The translations under genes were made by a program, and so were the position numbers. From assembly GCA_026826555.1 (NCBI GenBank), contig JAKSZT010054583.1, positions 1,614,832 to 1,678,831 on the forward strand: DNA of 64,000 bases. The letters are read 5' to 3'. Position 1 is the first letter of the stretch. Each line of letters opens with the position of its first letter. Shown piece by piece: positions 25,481 through 35,835 of this stretch. The notes below the pieces were generated by a model, which was not told the origin of the DNA, ran no database searches, and was given only the letters and a program-made list of their open reading frames with translations. Origin of the DNA: Tolypeutes matacus (taxonomy: Eukaryota; Chordata; Mammalia; Cingulata; Chlamyphoridae).

Positions 25481-25659
25481 CTATTGGTTTTATTTAAGAT
25501 GTCTCTGCATTAGCAAAATAGAGACTAAGGTGTCTTTAGCAAGGAATCAACTTTCTTCGATATTCATTTCCCCAACACCTCTCTCCTTCAAAAATAACTG
25601 CAGGGAAGAGCCTTCTTTAAAAACAGTAGTGCAAAAATAATGGTCAAGCCTTTCTCAGC

Positions 25660-25825
25660 TAAATCAATGGTTCTCAATTTTCAGTTTTATAACAATAATC
25701 TGTGGCAGTTATCTAAAATACAGAATCCTGGATACCACCTCCAGGCAAACTGGCTTAACAGGCCTGGACTGGGGCCAAGGACAAGAACTTTTCCTGGAGG
25801 TCAAAAATTGAAAACAATCACTTAA
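25660..25825 (+). mobile_element. MER5A-like (hAT) fragment
   Basis: AATGGTTCTCAATTTTCAG, TAAAATACAGAATCCTGGAT then ACCACCTCCAGG, and GGACAAGAACTTTTCCTGGA follow the MER5A order. The ends are degraded. Confidence 0.55.
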
Positions 25826-25859
25826 ATGTAAATCACCAAAACCATCACCACATTAGCTG

Positions 25860-26045
25860 CAATCCTGAAACAATGCTGTGCCAGGCACCAAACTTAGTAG
25901 TCTATATATTCATTTCAAGTCTCACAAACAATCCAAGATGACAGATATTCCTATCTGTAACAGATGAGGAAACATGTTCAAGGTTAACACAGTCAGAAAG
26001 TGGCAAAATCTGAAGTCTGTGACTCCAAAGTCCTTATTCTTCCCA
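25860..26045 (+). repeat. MIR-like fragment
   Basis: CTGTGCCAGGCACCAAAC, GTAACAGATGAGGAAACATG and CAGTCAGAAAGTGGCAAAAT follow MIR order (core plus 3' part). It abuts the LTR at 26138. Confidence 0.6.
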
Positions 26046-26137
26046 ACCTTAAAAATTATCATAGAGGTGTTCACAGGATGCAGGAGAAATGATAAACCAG
26101 CCTCCCCCAGATCTGAAAAGGTGAGTGACTTACCTCC

Positions 26138-26666
26138 TATATTAGCCAAAGGGGTGCTGATGCGAAATACCAGAATTCGATTGGCTTTTATAAAGGGTAT
26201 TTGGGGTAGAAGCTTACAGTTACCAGGCCATAAAACACAAGTTACCTCCCTCACCAAAGTTTATTGCCACGTATTGGGGCAAGATGGCTGCCGACGTCTG
26301 CAAGTGTTCAGGCTTCCTGGGTTCCTCTCTTCCCGGGGCTTGTCTCTCCACAAGGCCAGCTGTAGACTATCAGGCGAACGGCTTGTCCCTTTTTCTGGGG
26401 CCTTCTTTCCTTCCTCACAACCAAGCTCCTTTGTGTGCTTAATTCTCTGGGCTCCAGCATAAAAACTCAGATCAGAGCTCCAACTCAAAACTCCAACCAA
26501 CTCCTCTGCTCTATCATGTAGTTTTATCTCTGAGTCCCTGCTCCTTTGTGGCAGGGCCCACTCAAAGCCCTAATCATAATTTAACCACGCCCAGAGGAAC
26601 AGACCACTTTACAAGCATAATCCAGTATCTCTTTTTGGAATTCATAAATAATGCCAAACTGCTACA
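26138..26666 (-). mobile_element. LTR-like element (same TG...CA family)
   Basis: This copy shares the family body (CCAAAGGGGTGCTGATGCGA, TATAAAGGGTATTTGGGGTA, AAGATGGCTGCCGACGTCTG on the plus strand) and ends CAAACTGCTACA. It is flanked by CCTCC at 26133-26137 and CCTCT at 26667-26671, a probable 5-bp target duplication as expected for class III (ERVL-type) LTRs. The reading frame of 162 codons across it is not a gene. Confidence 0.6.
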
Positions 26667-27079
26667 CCTCTCCATGGGACAATGGCACAAAGGGCACATT
26701 GGGTCCAAAAATGGTATCAGCAGTTCCTTGATTCTCCACTACCAATACTGCTACACAGACACAACAGGATGAAATCTTGAAAACCACTGTCAGGATATAG
26801 CACTGAAATGGGAGAACTGAATCACCCTGTGTAGCTAAAAACATTACAGTAGTTAAAACCCCTTCTGCAGAAGTAACAATTTCTGGTATTAATGCCTGGT
26901 TATGGCAACAGCTTTATACTGAATACCTTTATAGTGCCTGTCCATACTGAATGGATGAGAGAGTCTCTATGTGGAAGAGCCACTGCCTACCCAGTAACCC
27001 TTGCAAGTCAATAAATATTTATTTTACTTAAATCAGTTTTATTGGATTTTAATCACTGGCTACTAAGAATTCTGACTAT

Positions 27080-27235
27080 TACAAATCAAGGAAGATAAAA
27101 TATTATCTACATTTTAGAGGTGAGACTATTGAAGCATATAGAGGGGACATAACATGGCCAAGGTCTCATAGCAAAGAGAGCCAGAATGAAAACACAAGCC
27201 TATGTGACTCTAAGACCCATATACTTCCTGATACT
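27080..27235 (+). repeat. MIR-like fragment
   Basis: CTACATTTTAGAGGTGAGAC, AACATGGCCAAGGTCTCATA and AAAGAGAGCCAGAATGAAAA are MIR-like. Confidence 0.5.
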
Positions 27236-27604
27236 AAAATAATGGCTTCAAACAAAATGTACTGATTGATAATAGACTTCAATAAAAATGTGTTCCTATC
27301 ATTTTAAATTACTCACTTTAAAGACTTGGAAGGACTTTTTAAACACTTAGTTGTCATAGAATTCTGTGCAATGACAAGTGGACCTACTGGGTATAACCCT
27401 AGATCCCACATTTTAAATGAAAGAGAGAAATAACAGTTCTGATCTTTCAGGCACAACTACTTCAAAAACAGTTTAAGAGGGCAATGATAATCCAGTCCTA
27501 CTTAACCTAGGAAGATGGTGGCTTGCCCAATAGCTCCATTCTCCATTGTAGAAACATTCTTCAGATTAGACACTCCTCATAGCAGTTTTAAAGAAAGAAC
27601 ACCA

Positions 27605-27991
27605 GGAAAATGGATGTGGCTCAAGTGACTGGGTTCCCATCTACCAGATAGGAGGTTCAGAGTTTGATTGCCCGAAGCCTCCTGGTGAAGGCGAGCTGGC
27701 CCACGTGAAGTGCTGGCCCAAGTGGAAAGCTGACGCAGCAAGATGACACAACAAAAAGAGACACAGAGAAGAGACAATAAGAGACGTAGCAGAGCAGGGA
27801 GCTAAAGCGGTGCAAGAGATTGAACACCTCTCTCCCACTCTAGAAAGTTCCAGGATCAGTTTCTGCTGCCGCCTAAAGAGAAGACAATCAGACACAGAAG
27901 AACAAATAGAGAATGAACACAGAGAGCAGACAGCGAGCGCAAAACAATGGGGGGGGGGATAAATAAATAAATAAAATAAATCTTTTTTAAA
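27605..27991 (+). mobile_element. Long DAS-type SINE
   Basis: The tRNA-like head (GGATGTGGCTCAAGTGACTG...AGTTTGATTGCC) is followed by the long body (GACGCAGCAAGATGACACAA, ACACCTCTCTCCCACTCTAG, AGAGAGCAGACAGCGAGCGC) and an (AAAT)n tail. The exact duplication AAAGAAAGAACACCA at 27590-27604 and 27992-28006 marks the ends. Minus-strand frames of up to 163 codons across it are shadows. Confidence 0.9.
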
Positions 27992-29304
27992 AAAGAAAGA
28001 ACACCAACAGGATGGTTGTGGGGAAACGGAGTGGGAGCTCTGGCAATCAGACCCTCCACCAGAACAACGATTATTAAACAGGCAGAAGCCCTCTAAACAA
28101 CTGCTGAGAAATTCCAGAGTCCAGCAGAACACTGGACAGCACCCAGGGAAGAGTGGAAGGAAGAGGCTGGCAAATTACAGTAAATACCACTAAACTGATC
28201 TCTCAGCAGAGGGGTCACTATCACCCTGGCAGGCGGCAGTAGGATCTGGCTCCTGGCATAGCTTCCTGGTGCCAGAAAGGGACATAGAAGTTCACTTCTC
28301 CAGCATCTGGTATGGGCACGGGCTAATTGCTGATCAGGGCTTTTGATAAGCAACTTCGAATTGCTGGGGCCTGGCTCTGAGGGTGGTCACTGTTCCAAAT
28401 GTCCCTAGACAAAGACAGCGGGGAAAATTTGAAGACAGTAGTTTTCAGAGCTGAGGACAATTGAAGAACTGCACTGGCTAGGCAGGTCAAGAAAGTACAG
28501 CTTTGGGGAGCCAGGGAAGAAGCTCGTGGCACCTATCTTGTCCCGTCCATCATCCCCAGGACAGTTTGGAGTCAGCTGGCCCTCCTATGTGGGGCCCTGG
28601 CCTTGTTCCAGATGGGAAAGACTGACTTAGGAAACTCCTCTCTGGTGTGCCCTGTCCTCCCAGAATTTGCCCTCCGGGCAAAAGTAGCTTCAGACAACCA
28701 AAGCATGGTAAGAAACAGCTGAGGTGGATGGTGTGGGGCAAGGCTTACCTTCTTCAAATCCAGCATCAGAATATACAGGAGAGGGAGAAGGTATATCTCC
28801 TGTGAAGCAGAAGTAGCATTCAAACAACAGTAAACAGGGAAATTCCTAAGGCCACTAGCACATGCTAGCCCAGGAGAAGACACAGGCCCAGAAAAGACAG
28901 GGAGGACCCTGTACTTTGCATTCATCTTGGGATGAAAGGCTGATAGAAAGGCTGACACTTAAGAAATTCTGTCATATCACTCGTTGATATGACATATTGC
29001 TCATTATAAATCCAAGAAACAGACATCTCAGGAAATAAATCCCAGCGTTAACATTTTAAAATATTAAAATGTACAATGTTCAAAAGATTACAAGACAAAG
29101 AAACAGGAAATAATAGCCCAAACAAAGGAAGAGGATAAAAATCAAGAAAATATCAAGGAAGAAGACCTAACTGTTGACATACCAAAGACTGAAAAAAAAA
29201 AACAACTTCAATATGCACAAAAAGATGAAAGAAACTACAGAGAAAGAACTAAGGGGTATCAGGAAAACAATGAATCAACAATACAAGAATGTCAATAAAG
29301 AGAA

Positions 29305-29485
29305 TTTTTTTTTTTTTAAGATTTTTTTTATTTATTCATTTATCCCCCACTTGCTGCTTGTGCTCGCTGGGTCAGCTAACCACGCCGTGCAGGCGGGCTT
29401 GCCTTCACCAGGAGGCCTCGGGAACCGAACCGGGGCCTCCCATATGGTAAACGGGAGCCCTACTGATTGAGCCACAGCCGCTTCC
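29305..29485 (-). mobile_element. Young DAS-type SINE, inserted in L1 ORF1
   Basis: On the minus strand it reads GGGAAGCGGCTGTGGCTCAA...GGTTCGGTTCCCGAGG...CTGACCCAGCGAGCACAAGC, ending in AATAAATAAA and poly(A). The duplication CAATAAAGAGAA flanks it at 29293-29304 and 29486-29497. It is nearly identical to the copies at 34258 and 57952, suggesting recent amplification. Confidence 0.9.
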
Positions 29486-30012
29486 CAATAAAGAGAAATT
29501 TTAAAAAAGAACCAACAAGGGGATTGAAGACCACAATTAACTGAAATGAGAAATCCTCAGGAGGATTTCAACAGCCAATTGGAACTGGAAGAAGAAAGAA
29601 TCAGTGAATCAAAGACTATACAATTGAAATGAGTCATGCTCAGGACCAGAGAGGAAAAAAAAAGAATTAGAAAAGCAAAAATAGCCTAAAAGACATGTAA
29701 GACACCATCAAGCATACCAATATATGCATTATAGACATTCCAGAAGAAGTGAGAAAAGGGCAAAAGGAATATTCAAAAAAATAATGACAGAAAACTCCCC
29801 AAACTTAGCAAAGACATGAATATGCACATCTAAGAAGCCAGAAAACACCAAACAGGATAAACTTGAAAAGAAATATGCCCCATCACATACTGATCAAACT
29901 GTCAAATGCAAAGGCTGAGAGAGATTGGAAAGCTGCATGCTAAGTACAAGGGAGTCCCAATAGGATTAAGTGTCAATTTCTCATCAGAAACCATGGAAAC
30001 AAGAAGGCTTGG

Positions 30013-30466
30013 GGGGAAGGATGTGGCTCAAGCAGTTGGGCACCTGTCTCCCATATGGAAGGTCCCAGGTATGGTTCCTGGTGCCTCCTAAAGAAGACAA
30101 GCAGATGCCGCAACGAGCAGACGTTGCAATGATCAGACACCGCAACCGCTGCAACAAGCAGACACTGCAATCAGCAGACGCCACAACCAGAAGACCCTGC
30201 AACCACTGCATCCAGCAGACGCTGCAGCCTGCAGATGCCGCAACCAGGAGATGTCGCAGCCAGCAGACAACACAGTCAGCAGAGAATGGATGTGGCTCAG
30301 GCAAATGGGCACTTGTCTCCCACGTGGGAGGTCCCAGGTTTGGTTCCCTGTGCCTCCTAGAGAAGACAGCAGAAACAGGGAGCAGACAACCAGCAGACAG
30401 TCCCCAGGAGGGGAATTAAAATAATAATAGTAAATAAATCTTAAAAAAAAAAAAAAAGAAAGAAAA
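30013..30466 (+). mobile_element. DAS-type SINE with two tRNA-like heads and an internal minisatellite
   Basis: Two heads (GGATGTGGCTCAAGCAGTTG at about 30020 and GGATGTGGCTCAGGCAAATG at about 30288) are separated by roughly 190 bp of GCAGAYGCYGCAACCA-like repeats. A normal 3' body and A-rich tail follow. The duplication AAGAAGGCTTGGG at 30001-30013 and 30467-30479 shows the whole unit entered L1 ORF1 as one insertion or was later expanded inside. Confidence 0.88.
30105..30285 (+). repeat. CAGCAGACGCCGCAACC-type minisatellite within a SINE
   Basis: About eleven degenerate 14-18 bp units carry the core GCAGACRCYGCAACC (for example AGCAGACGTTGCAATG, AGCAGACACTGCAATC, AGCAGACGCCACAACC, AGCAGACGCTGCAGCC). 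It lies between the two tRNA-like heads. The pattern is a tandem expansion rather than a CRISPR array, since no distinct spacers exist. Confidence 0.75.
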
Positions 30467-32659
30467 AAGAAGGCTTGGGTTGAAATATTTAAAGGGCTAA
30501 AACAAAACAACTGCCAACCAAGAATTTCATATTTGGTGAGACTGTCAAAAATGAGGGAAAAATTACGACACTTCCAGGGAAACAAAAACTGAGGGAATAC
30601 ATCACGGCTGGCCCTGTTAGCATAAAGACATAAAGACCTCCGTAAAGGTAACTATTTGAGTAATTATAAATGCCAATATTACTGAACTGCATTGCTTGGT
30701 TCTTAACTCCACTCCTTACTTCCTACAGGTAATAAAATGTAAATGCATAAAAAAGTAATGATAAATGTGTTTGGACATACAAGGCACAAAAATATAATTT
30801 GTAACAAGTACGAAAAAAGGCAGGGGGAAGGAGGGGTTTAGGAAAGTGAATGTGTATGCTACTGAAGTCAAGCTGGTATCAAATCAAATATGATTGTTAT
30901 ATATTTAAGATGTTAAATTTTAACCCCATGGTAACCACAAGGAAAATACGAAAAACTTATCCAGATAGAAGTGAGAAGAGACTCGATACAGTACAAGACA
31001 AAAAATTAAATATGAAAGTAGGCATGAACAGAAGAATTGAGGGACAATAAAAATATAAGACTTACAAAAACGAAATAGCAAAATGGCAGGAGAAAGTCCT
31101 GCATTATCACTGGTGATTTTAAATATAAACTCTCAAGTCAAAAGGCAGAGATTGGCAGAATGCATAAAAAAGTATGACCCAACTATATGCTGTTTACAAG
31201 AGACTCCCCTTAAATTCAAAGGCATAAATAGGTCAAAGTGAAAGGATGGGAAAGAGATATACCAAGCAAGTAGTGACCAAAAAAAAGTTGGGGTAGCTAT
31301 ATTAATATCAGATAAAATAGACTTTAAGCCAAAAACTGTTTTAAGGGACAAAGATAGTCATTATGTACTGATAAAGGGATCAATCCAATAAGAAGACCTA
31401 ACAATTATAAATTTATACGCACCTAACAGCAGAGCCCCAAACTATATGAGGCAAATACTGACAGATTTGAAGGGGGAAAGTGACAGGTCTAAACCAATAG
31501 TAGACTTTAATACACCACTTCAAATAATGGATAGAGCATCTACACAGAAGATCAATAAGGAAATACAAAACTTGAACTATTCTGTAAACCAACTAGACCT
31601 AACATACATATATAAAACACTTCACCCAATAACAACAGAATATACAATCTTCTCAAGTGCACATGAATCATTCTTCAGGATAGATCATATCCTATGTCAC
31701 AAAATAAGTTTCAATAAATTCTTAAGTATTGTAATCATGCAAATATTTCCAATGAAAATATTTGGAAACCACACATCTGATACGGGCTTAATATCCAGAA
31801 TATTATAAAGAAATCCTTCAACTTAACAATAAAAGGGCAGACAACCCAATTTTTAAAATGGGCAAAAGACTTAAATAGACATTTCTCTAAAGATACAGAA
31901 ATGGCCAAAAAGCACATTAAAAGATGCTCAACATCATTCATCATTAAGGACTAATATATCAGAACCACAATTTCATAAAAATCAAAATCACAATGAAATA
32001 CCACATCAGAGTCACTAGAACGGCCACTAGTAAAAAAAATAAACAGAAAATTACAAGTGTTGAAGAGCATGTGGGGAAAAAGGAATACTCATTCACTGTT
32101 GGTGGTAATATAAAATGGTACAGCCAGTATGCAAGACAGTTTGGCAATTCCTCTGAAAGTTAAGTATAGAATTACCATATGACCCAGCAATCTCACTTGT
32201 AGGTATATACATAAAAGAATTGAAAGCAAGGACTCAAATGGATTTGCACACACTGACGTTCATAGCAGCATTACTCACAATTGTCAAAAAATGGAAGCAA
32301 TCCACATGTCCAGCAACCACTGAATGGATAAATAAAATGTGGTATATACACATAATAGAATTATTTCTCAGTTGTAAAAACCAATGAAGTTATGATAAAT
32401 GCAACAACACTGAAGACATCATGTTGAGTGAAATAAGCCAGACACAAAAGAACAAATATTGCATGATCTCACTGATATGAAATAATTAGAATAAGCCAAC
32501 ACTTAATTGCACAATTATAAGATTGTTCTTTCATCAACTGTAACAACTGTACACATCAATGCAAGGTGTTAATAATAGGGCGGTATATGGGAAGTCTTTT
32601 ATACATGATTGTTCTGTAAACACAATTTCTCTAATAAAAATTAAAGTTTGCAACAGCAG

Positions 32660-34240
32660 GATAAAACAATTAAAGTAGATCTGGAAAGTCATTAAGGCAG
32701 GGATATTCAAAGTTCAGAATATTTTCAGCCAATACTAATGAAGAGGAGAGGAGAGGAGAGAAAAACATTTGTAGGACAATCAAAGGATACATAATTTCTA
32801 ACCCTGATCCAATAACTGTCACCTTTGGGACTTTGACAAAAGATGTATACATAGGAAGAGAAATTAAGAATATCTACTATATATATAATGGTAAACAAAA
32901 AAAATGTTTATTTAACTCAATAAGAAATTTAGAAATAAAATTCAAACCTGGGGTTGGCTATAGTTCTGCTCTTTGAATAGAGTCCTGATGTCTTTGGAAT
33001 TCACCAAACCTTAATCAAACTGTAGACTGAAAACAGGACCACCAACTTTTCCATATTTTTCCTCTGACTAAACTTCCCCTTATGCATGCAAATGTGGTGA
33101 AATATAGTTCACCACATTATCCCAAATACTCATACACCTTAGTTTTAACTGAGATGATGCCTCATTAAAATGAAGAGCTACACTGCTCTGAGGACAGCTT
33201 TTAGTTGGGTGAATTCTGACACATCAAACTTAAGATTTCAGTAACAGCTTTATAAAATATTTATTAAAACTGAGGAGCTCATTTTCTAAATTTCATATAA
33301 AATAATGTTAACATTAGCTGGCCAACTTCACAAGCAATTTATGAAAATCTGTTACAAAATAAGGTATACATATGAGACAAAGCACCAGAAATGAATGTTA
33401 CCCTATCAAATTGAAATGCCAATACTGTAGTCTAATTTTATTCAATATTTTGATTAAAATATTGCTTCCTTATAATTCTACCCAACACAAAAAATAATTT
33501 CTATAATTTTAAATGCTTCACAAGTAGGTAATAGACCATAAAGAACTTAGTTTCCATCTGTCATTTTTCATGAGCTCATTCAAGTCTTCAATCACTGCCT
33601 CTCCCATGACAGATAATTGAGAGTTACTAAACCTGACTTTGAAGTACTTCTGTTTTGATAAATACAGCATCCTGATGTCTTAAGAATCTGCCTGAACATA
33701 AACCAATCAGAGTAAAAACTTGACAATCCAGCTCTTACATTCTGTTCCTCTGCCCACACTTCCCCTTTTCATCAGGGAGTGGCCAACTCTCAGTAAGGCA
33801 GTAAAACAGCTAACCAGCACTCCCTCCTACCATCCCGGTACTCTTCTATATCCAAGTAGCATTTGCCTGTCAGGAGGAAGGATCCGGGGTCGTTTCCAGA
33901 GACGTGCCCACAAACAAGGTCGTCTGAGCCTTTTCTGCAAGACACTGCCAGTGCTCAGATTTTGTTGCGCTTTCAAAACGCGTTGCCAAAACTTTTTTTC
34001 ATTTAAATTTCACGTTGATTCCAACTCTGGCCGTGATTTGTATAAATCAACGTAAGTCATTATGTTGGTTTTTAAATAATTTTGTAAAAGATACCTCTGT
34101 CTCATCTCACAATAGCCTTGAGCATGTTAAATATCGCTCTTTTTCTTAAACTGCTATAAGTTTCAGAACGAAACGACTGTTCCCAAAAGAAAAAATGCAC
34201 AGCCGCACAAATGCCAGGTCCGGAATTAACTGACCGCTGT
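32660..34240. other. Unassigned AT-rich intron sequence upstream of the SINE
   Basis: Apart from a short GAGAG repeat at about 32741-32760, nothing is recognised here. A 111-codon frame at 33720-34055 has no domain or homology that I know, and its flanks show no convincing splice sites. Confidence 0.5.
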
Positions 34241-34257
34241 TAATAATGAAAAAAAAA

Positions 34258-34445
34258 AAAAAAAATTTTTTTTTTTTTATTTTATTTATTTATTCATTTA
34301 TCCCCCCCTTGCTGCTTGTGCTCGCTGGGTCAGCTAACCACGCCGTGCGGGCGGGCTTGCCTTCACCAGGAGGCCCCGGGAACCGAACCCGGGGCCTCCC
34401 ATATGGTAAACGGGAGCCCTACTGATTGAGCCACAGCCGCTTCCC
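34258..34445 (-). mobile_element. Young DAS-type SINE in GXYLT1 intron 1
   Basis: It has the same sequence as the 29305 copy with few differences and is sense to GXYLT1, about 520 bp inside intron 1. The duplication AATAATGAA(AAA) is seen at 34242 and 34446. The A box TGGCTCAATCAGTAGGG and B box GGTTCGGTTCCCGG on the minus strand are intact, so a Pol III promoter may be preserved. Confidence 0.9.
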
Positions 34446-34853
34446 AATAATGAAAAATTTAAACCTTAAGACAGGGAGATTAGAAGACTCTTTCAAGAGA
34501 AGAGGAAAAAAAAAAGTGAATGGGGGCACTGGTCTGATGCTTAAATATCTCAGCTTCAACTCCATGGAGACGAGAGGGAATTCCCACTAGCCAGGCAGAA
34601 GGAAGGCTTTTGTGGGACAGCTCTTATTTTCAACGAATCCTTAAATAAAAATAAATAAGAGAACAGACTGACTGCTTGATGCTGAAAATGAATTTCTAGC
34701 TGCTTTAAAGAGCGCATAAGGAACGGGTCAAAAGACAAACACCAGGAACGGGGGGGGGGTGCACCCGCAGGGTCGAGGGCAAGGAGGGAAAGGAGTGCAG
34801 GGGTCGAGGACCGCGGCAGAGAAGCAAGGGCTTCGCACCAGGCTCTGGGGACA

Positions 34854-34973
34854 CGGAGCCCCGATCCCAGGCCCCCGCACCTGTGCGAGCGGCGGAGTCC
34901 CGGCCCCCGGGCCACTGTACCTGTGCGAGCGCCGGAGCCCCAGGCCCCTGGGCCCCCGTACCTGTGAGAACGG
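34854..34973 (-). repeat. Tandem repeat that triplicates the GXYLT1 exon 1 splice donor
   Basis: Read on the minus strand, a 40-41 bp unit runs about 2.7 times: 34961-34921 (41 bp), 34920-34881 (40 bp) and a partial unit 34880-34854. Each boundary reads C(A/G)CACAG followed by GT: TCTCACAG-GTACGG, CTCGCACAG-GTACAG and CTCGCACAG-GTGCGG. Potential donors therefore end the exon at 34962, 34921 or 34881. The last is 81 nt downstream, in frame with no stop, and would add 27 residues. The middle one adds 41 nt and shifts the frame. Confidence 0.8.
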
Positions 34974-35182
34974 CCGAAACGCGCCGCGGGGCCCGCGCTG
35001 CCCGGCCCTCCCGCGGCGCCGCGCATGCCGCGCGCCAGCAAGGAAGCCGCCGCGGCCTGTGGCTTCCCGCCGCGGCTGCCCGCGCCTTCCTCCAGGGACA
35101 CGGCGAGCTGGCTGAAGGCATAGAGCAGGGAGCAAAAGCCGCAGCCTAGGCACAGGAGCACGAGGCGCAGGTACCGCCGCAT
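34962..35182 (-). CDS. GXYLT1: GXYLT1 exon 1 (glucoside xylosyltransferase 1, N-terminus)
   Basis: GXYLT1 is a type II membrane glycosyltransferase (GT8 family) of the secretory pathway. It adds xylose in alpha-1,3 linkage to O-glucose on EGF repeats of Notch and similar proteins. This exon starts at the ATG at 35182 and encodes 73 codons plus two bases. The short basic start MRRYLR is followed by a hydrophobic signal anchor (about residues 6-24) with LLCLGCGFCSLLYAFSQLAV, then a Gly/Ala-rich stem. The start agrees with the recalled human protein, which is nearly identical through LEEG. The exon ends TCTCACAG followed by GTACGG; the split AG joins G of the next exon to make Arg. The reading frame stays open past the donor to 34556, but that extension is GC-rich intron. 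Two further copies of the donor follow downstream. Confidence is high from homology and phase. Confidence 0.93.
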
Positions 35183-35406
35183 CGCCGCGGCCCCGCCGCC
35201 GCGCCCGCCGGGCGAACTGGAGCGGACTGAGCAGGAGCGCGCAACCGCGGACGCAGCACGCAGCTCCTCGGCCGCGGCCCGGCGCGAGCCGCCCCTTCCT
35301 TCCTACCGGCCCCGCCCACCACCTCGGCGAGCGCGGACTGCCAGCAGCGCGCCCTGAAGCGAGGACATCTCCTCCGCGGCCCCATCCCCGGTGGGCGGGA
35401 AGCTGC

Positions 35407-35424
35407 CAGTGCGCCGGCGCACTG
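35407..35424. promoter_or_regulatory. Perfect 18-bp palindrome in the GXYLT1 promoter (NRF1-like core)
   Basis: CAGTGCGCCGGCGCACTG equals its own reverse complement. The core TGCGCCGGCGCA resembles the NRF1 consensus (two GCGC half sites), differing in the two central bases. It lies about 225 bp upstream of the GXYLT1 start codon, next to a GC box, in the position expected of a core promoter element. Binding is inferred from similarity only. Confidence 0.5.
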
Positions 35425-35835
35425 AGCACAGAGGGGCGGAGCGCCCCGGGAGCGGGCGTACGGAAGGGCGCGCGTGCCGCATGGAATTCAGCCTCCAGTT
35501 TCCAGGGGCCGGGCGCGCGTGCGCTGGAGTGCCGACTGGGGCAGGGAGTTCCCTAGCGCGGTGGCTTTGAATTGCAGTGGAGAAAGATGCAGCGAAATGA
35601 ACAGGAAACAGCTGACCTAAATTCAAATGATGGGTCTGCCTCTTGATAGTTTGTGATATTGAGCAACCTAAATTCTCTTCGACTCTAAAACGGTGATAAT
35701 AGCCTCATGACCGGGTTGTAAATATTTCTTTAAGGGATGAAAAACGCCTGGCATTTAGAAGGCACTCATATCTTTTTCAAATCCAATTCCTCAGCAGACT
35801 TTCCTCCAGCTTCTAAATTTCTTTAACAGTTATTG

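Larger units (their letters stand above)
28008..32650 (+). mobile_element. L1 element with 5' and 3' ends, internally deleted, hosting two SINEs
   Basis: It starts with an L1 5' UTR (CCACCAGAACAACGATTATT followed by AAACAGGCAGAAG), reaches ORF1 near 29170 and resumes around SINEs at 29305-29485 and 30013-30466. ORF2 endonuclease is readable at 31446-31730 (NQLDLTYIYKTLHPITTEYT, then SFFRIDHILCHK). At about 31740 it jumps to the ORF2 C-terminal part, deleting the reverse transcriptase. The 3' UTR ends TTCTCTAATAAAAATTAAAG near 32645. It is antisense to GXYLT1 and inactive. Confidence 0.85.
12110..34961 (-). other. GXYLT1: GXYLT1 intron 1
   Basis: The interval between the GTACGG donor of exon 1 and the acceptor of exon 2 is about 22.9 kb. 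It is filled with the L1, HAL1, LTR, MER5, MIR and SINE copies listed separately. The large L1 at 28008-32650 is antisense to GXYLT1, while the L1 cluster at 19880-23460 is sense. Apart from those repeats I see no exon-like conserved coding segment; the strong alternative donors near 34921 and 34881 are the only notable splice signals. Confidence 0.85.
34700..35580 (-). promoter_or_regulatory. GXYLT1: CpG-island promoter of GXYLT1
   Basis: This stretch is strongly GC-rich and full of CpG, in contrast to the AT-rich flanks on both sides. It spans exon 1, the start of intron 1 and the region upstream of the ATG. GC-box/Sp1-type motifs are visible at 35310-35317 (CCCCGCCC) and 35434-35440 (GGGCGGA). 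No TATA box is seen upstream of the ATG. A perfect palindrome resembling an NRF1 site lies at 35407-35424. The transcription start is not identifiable from sequence; a position between about 35200 and 35450 is inferred. Several long reading frames cross the island on both strands, which is expected from low stop-codon density. Confidence 0.8.

Noticed and set aside
25974..26462. 162-codon plus-strand frame
   Set aside because: It crosses a MIR and the LTR-like element; its composition is that of the LTR.
27641..28132. 163-codon minus-strand frame
   Set aside because: It runs through the antisense of a SINE into an L1 5' UTR.
30105..30285. CRISPR-like array
   Set aside because: Units are contiguous and degenerate with no spacers of unique sequence, and the DNA is mammalian.
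29300..34445. tRNA genes suggested by A- and B-box motifs
   Set aside because: Each lies in a SINE with a tail and target duplications and lacks a clean tRNA cloverleaf and terminator.
34556..35429. Several long open frames on both strands over the CpG island (up to 233 codons)
   Set aside because: Only the frame starting at 35182 matches GXYLT1, and only up to the donor at 34962. The rest reflects low stop density in GC-rich DNA.
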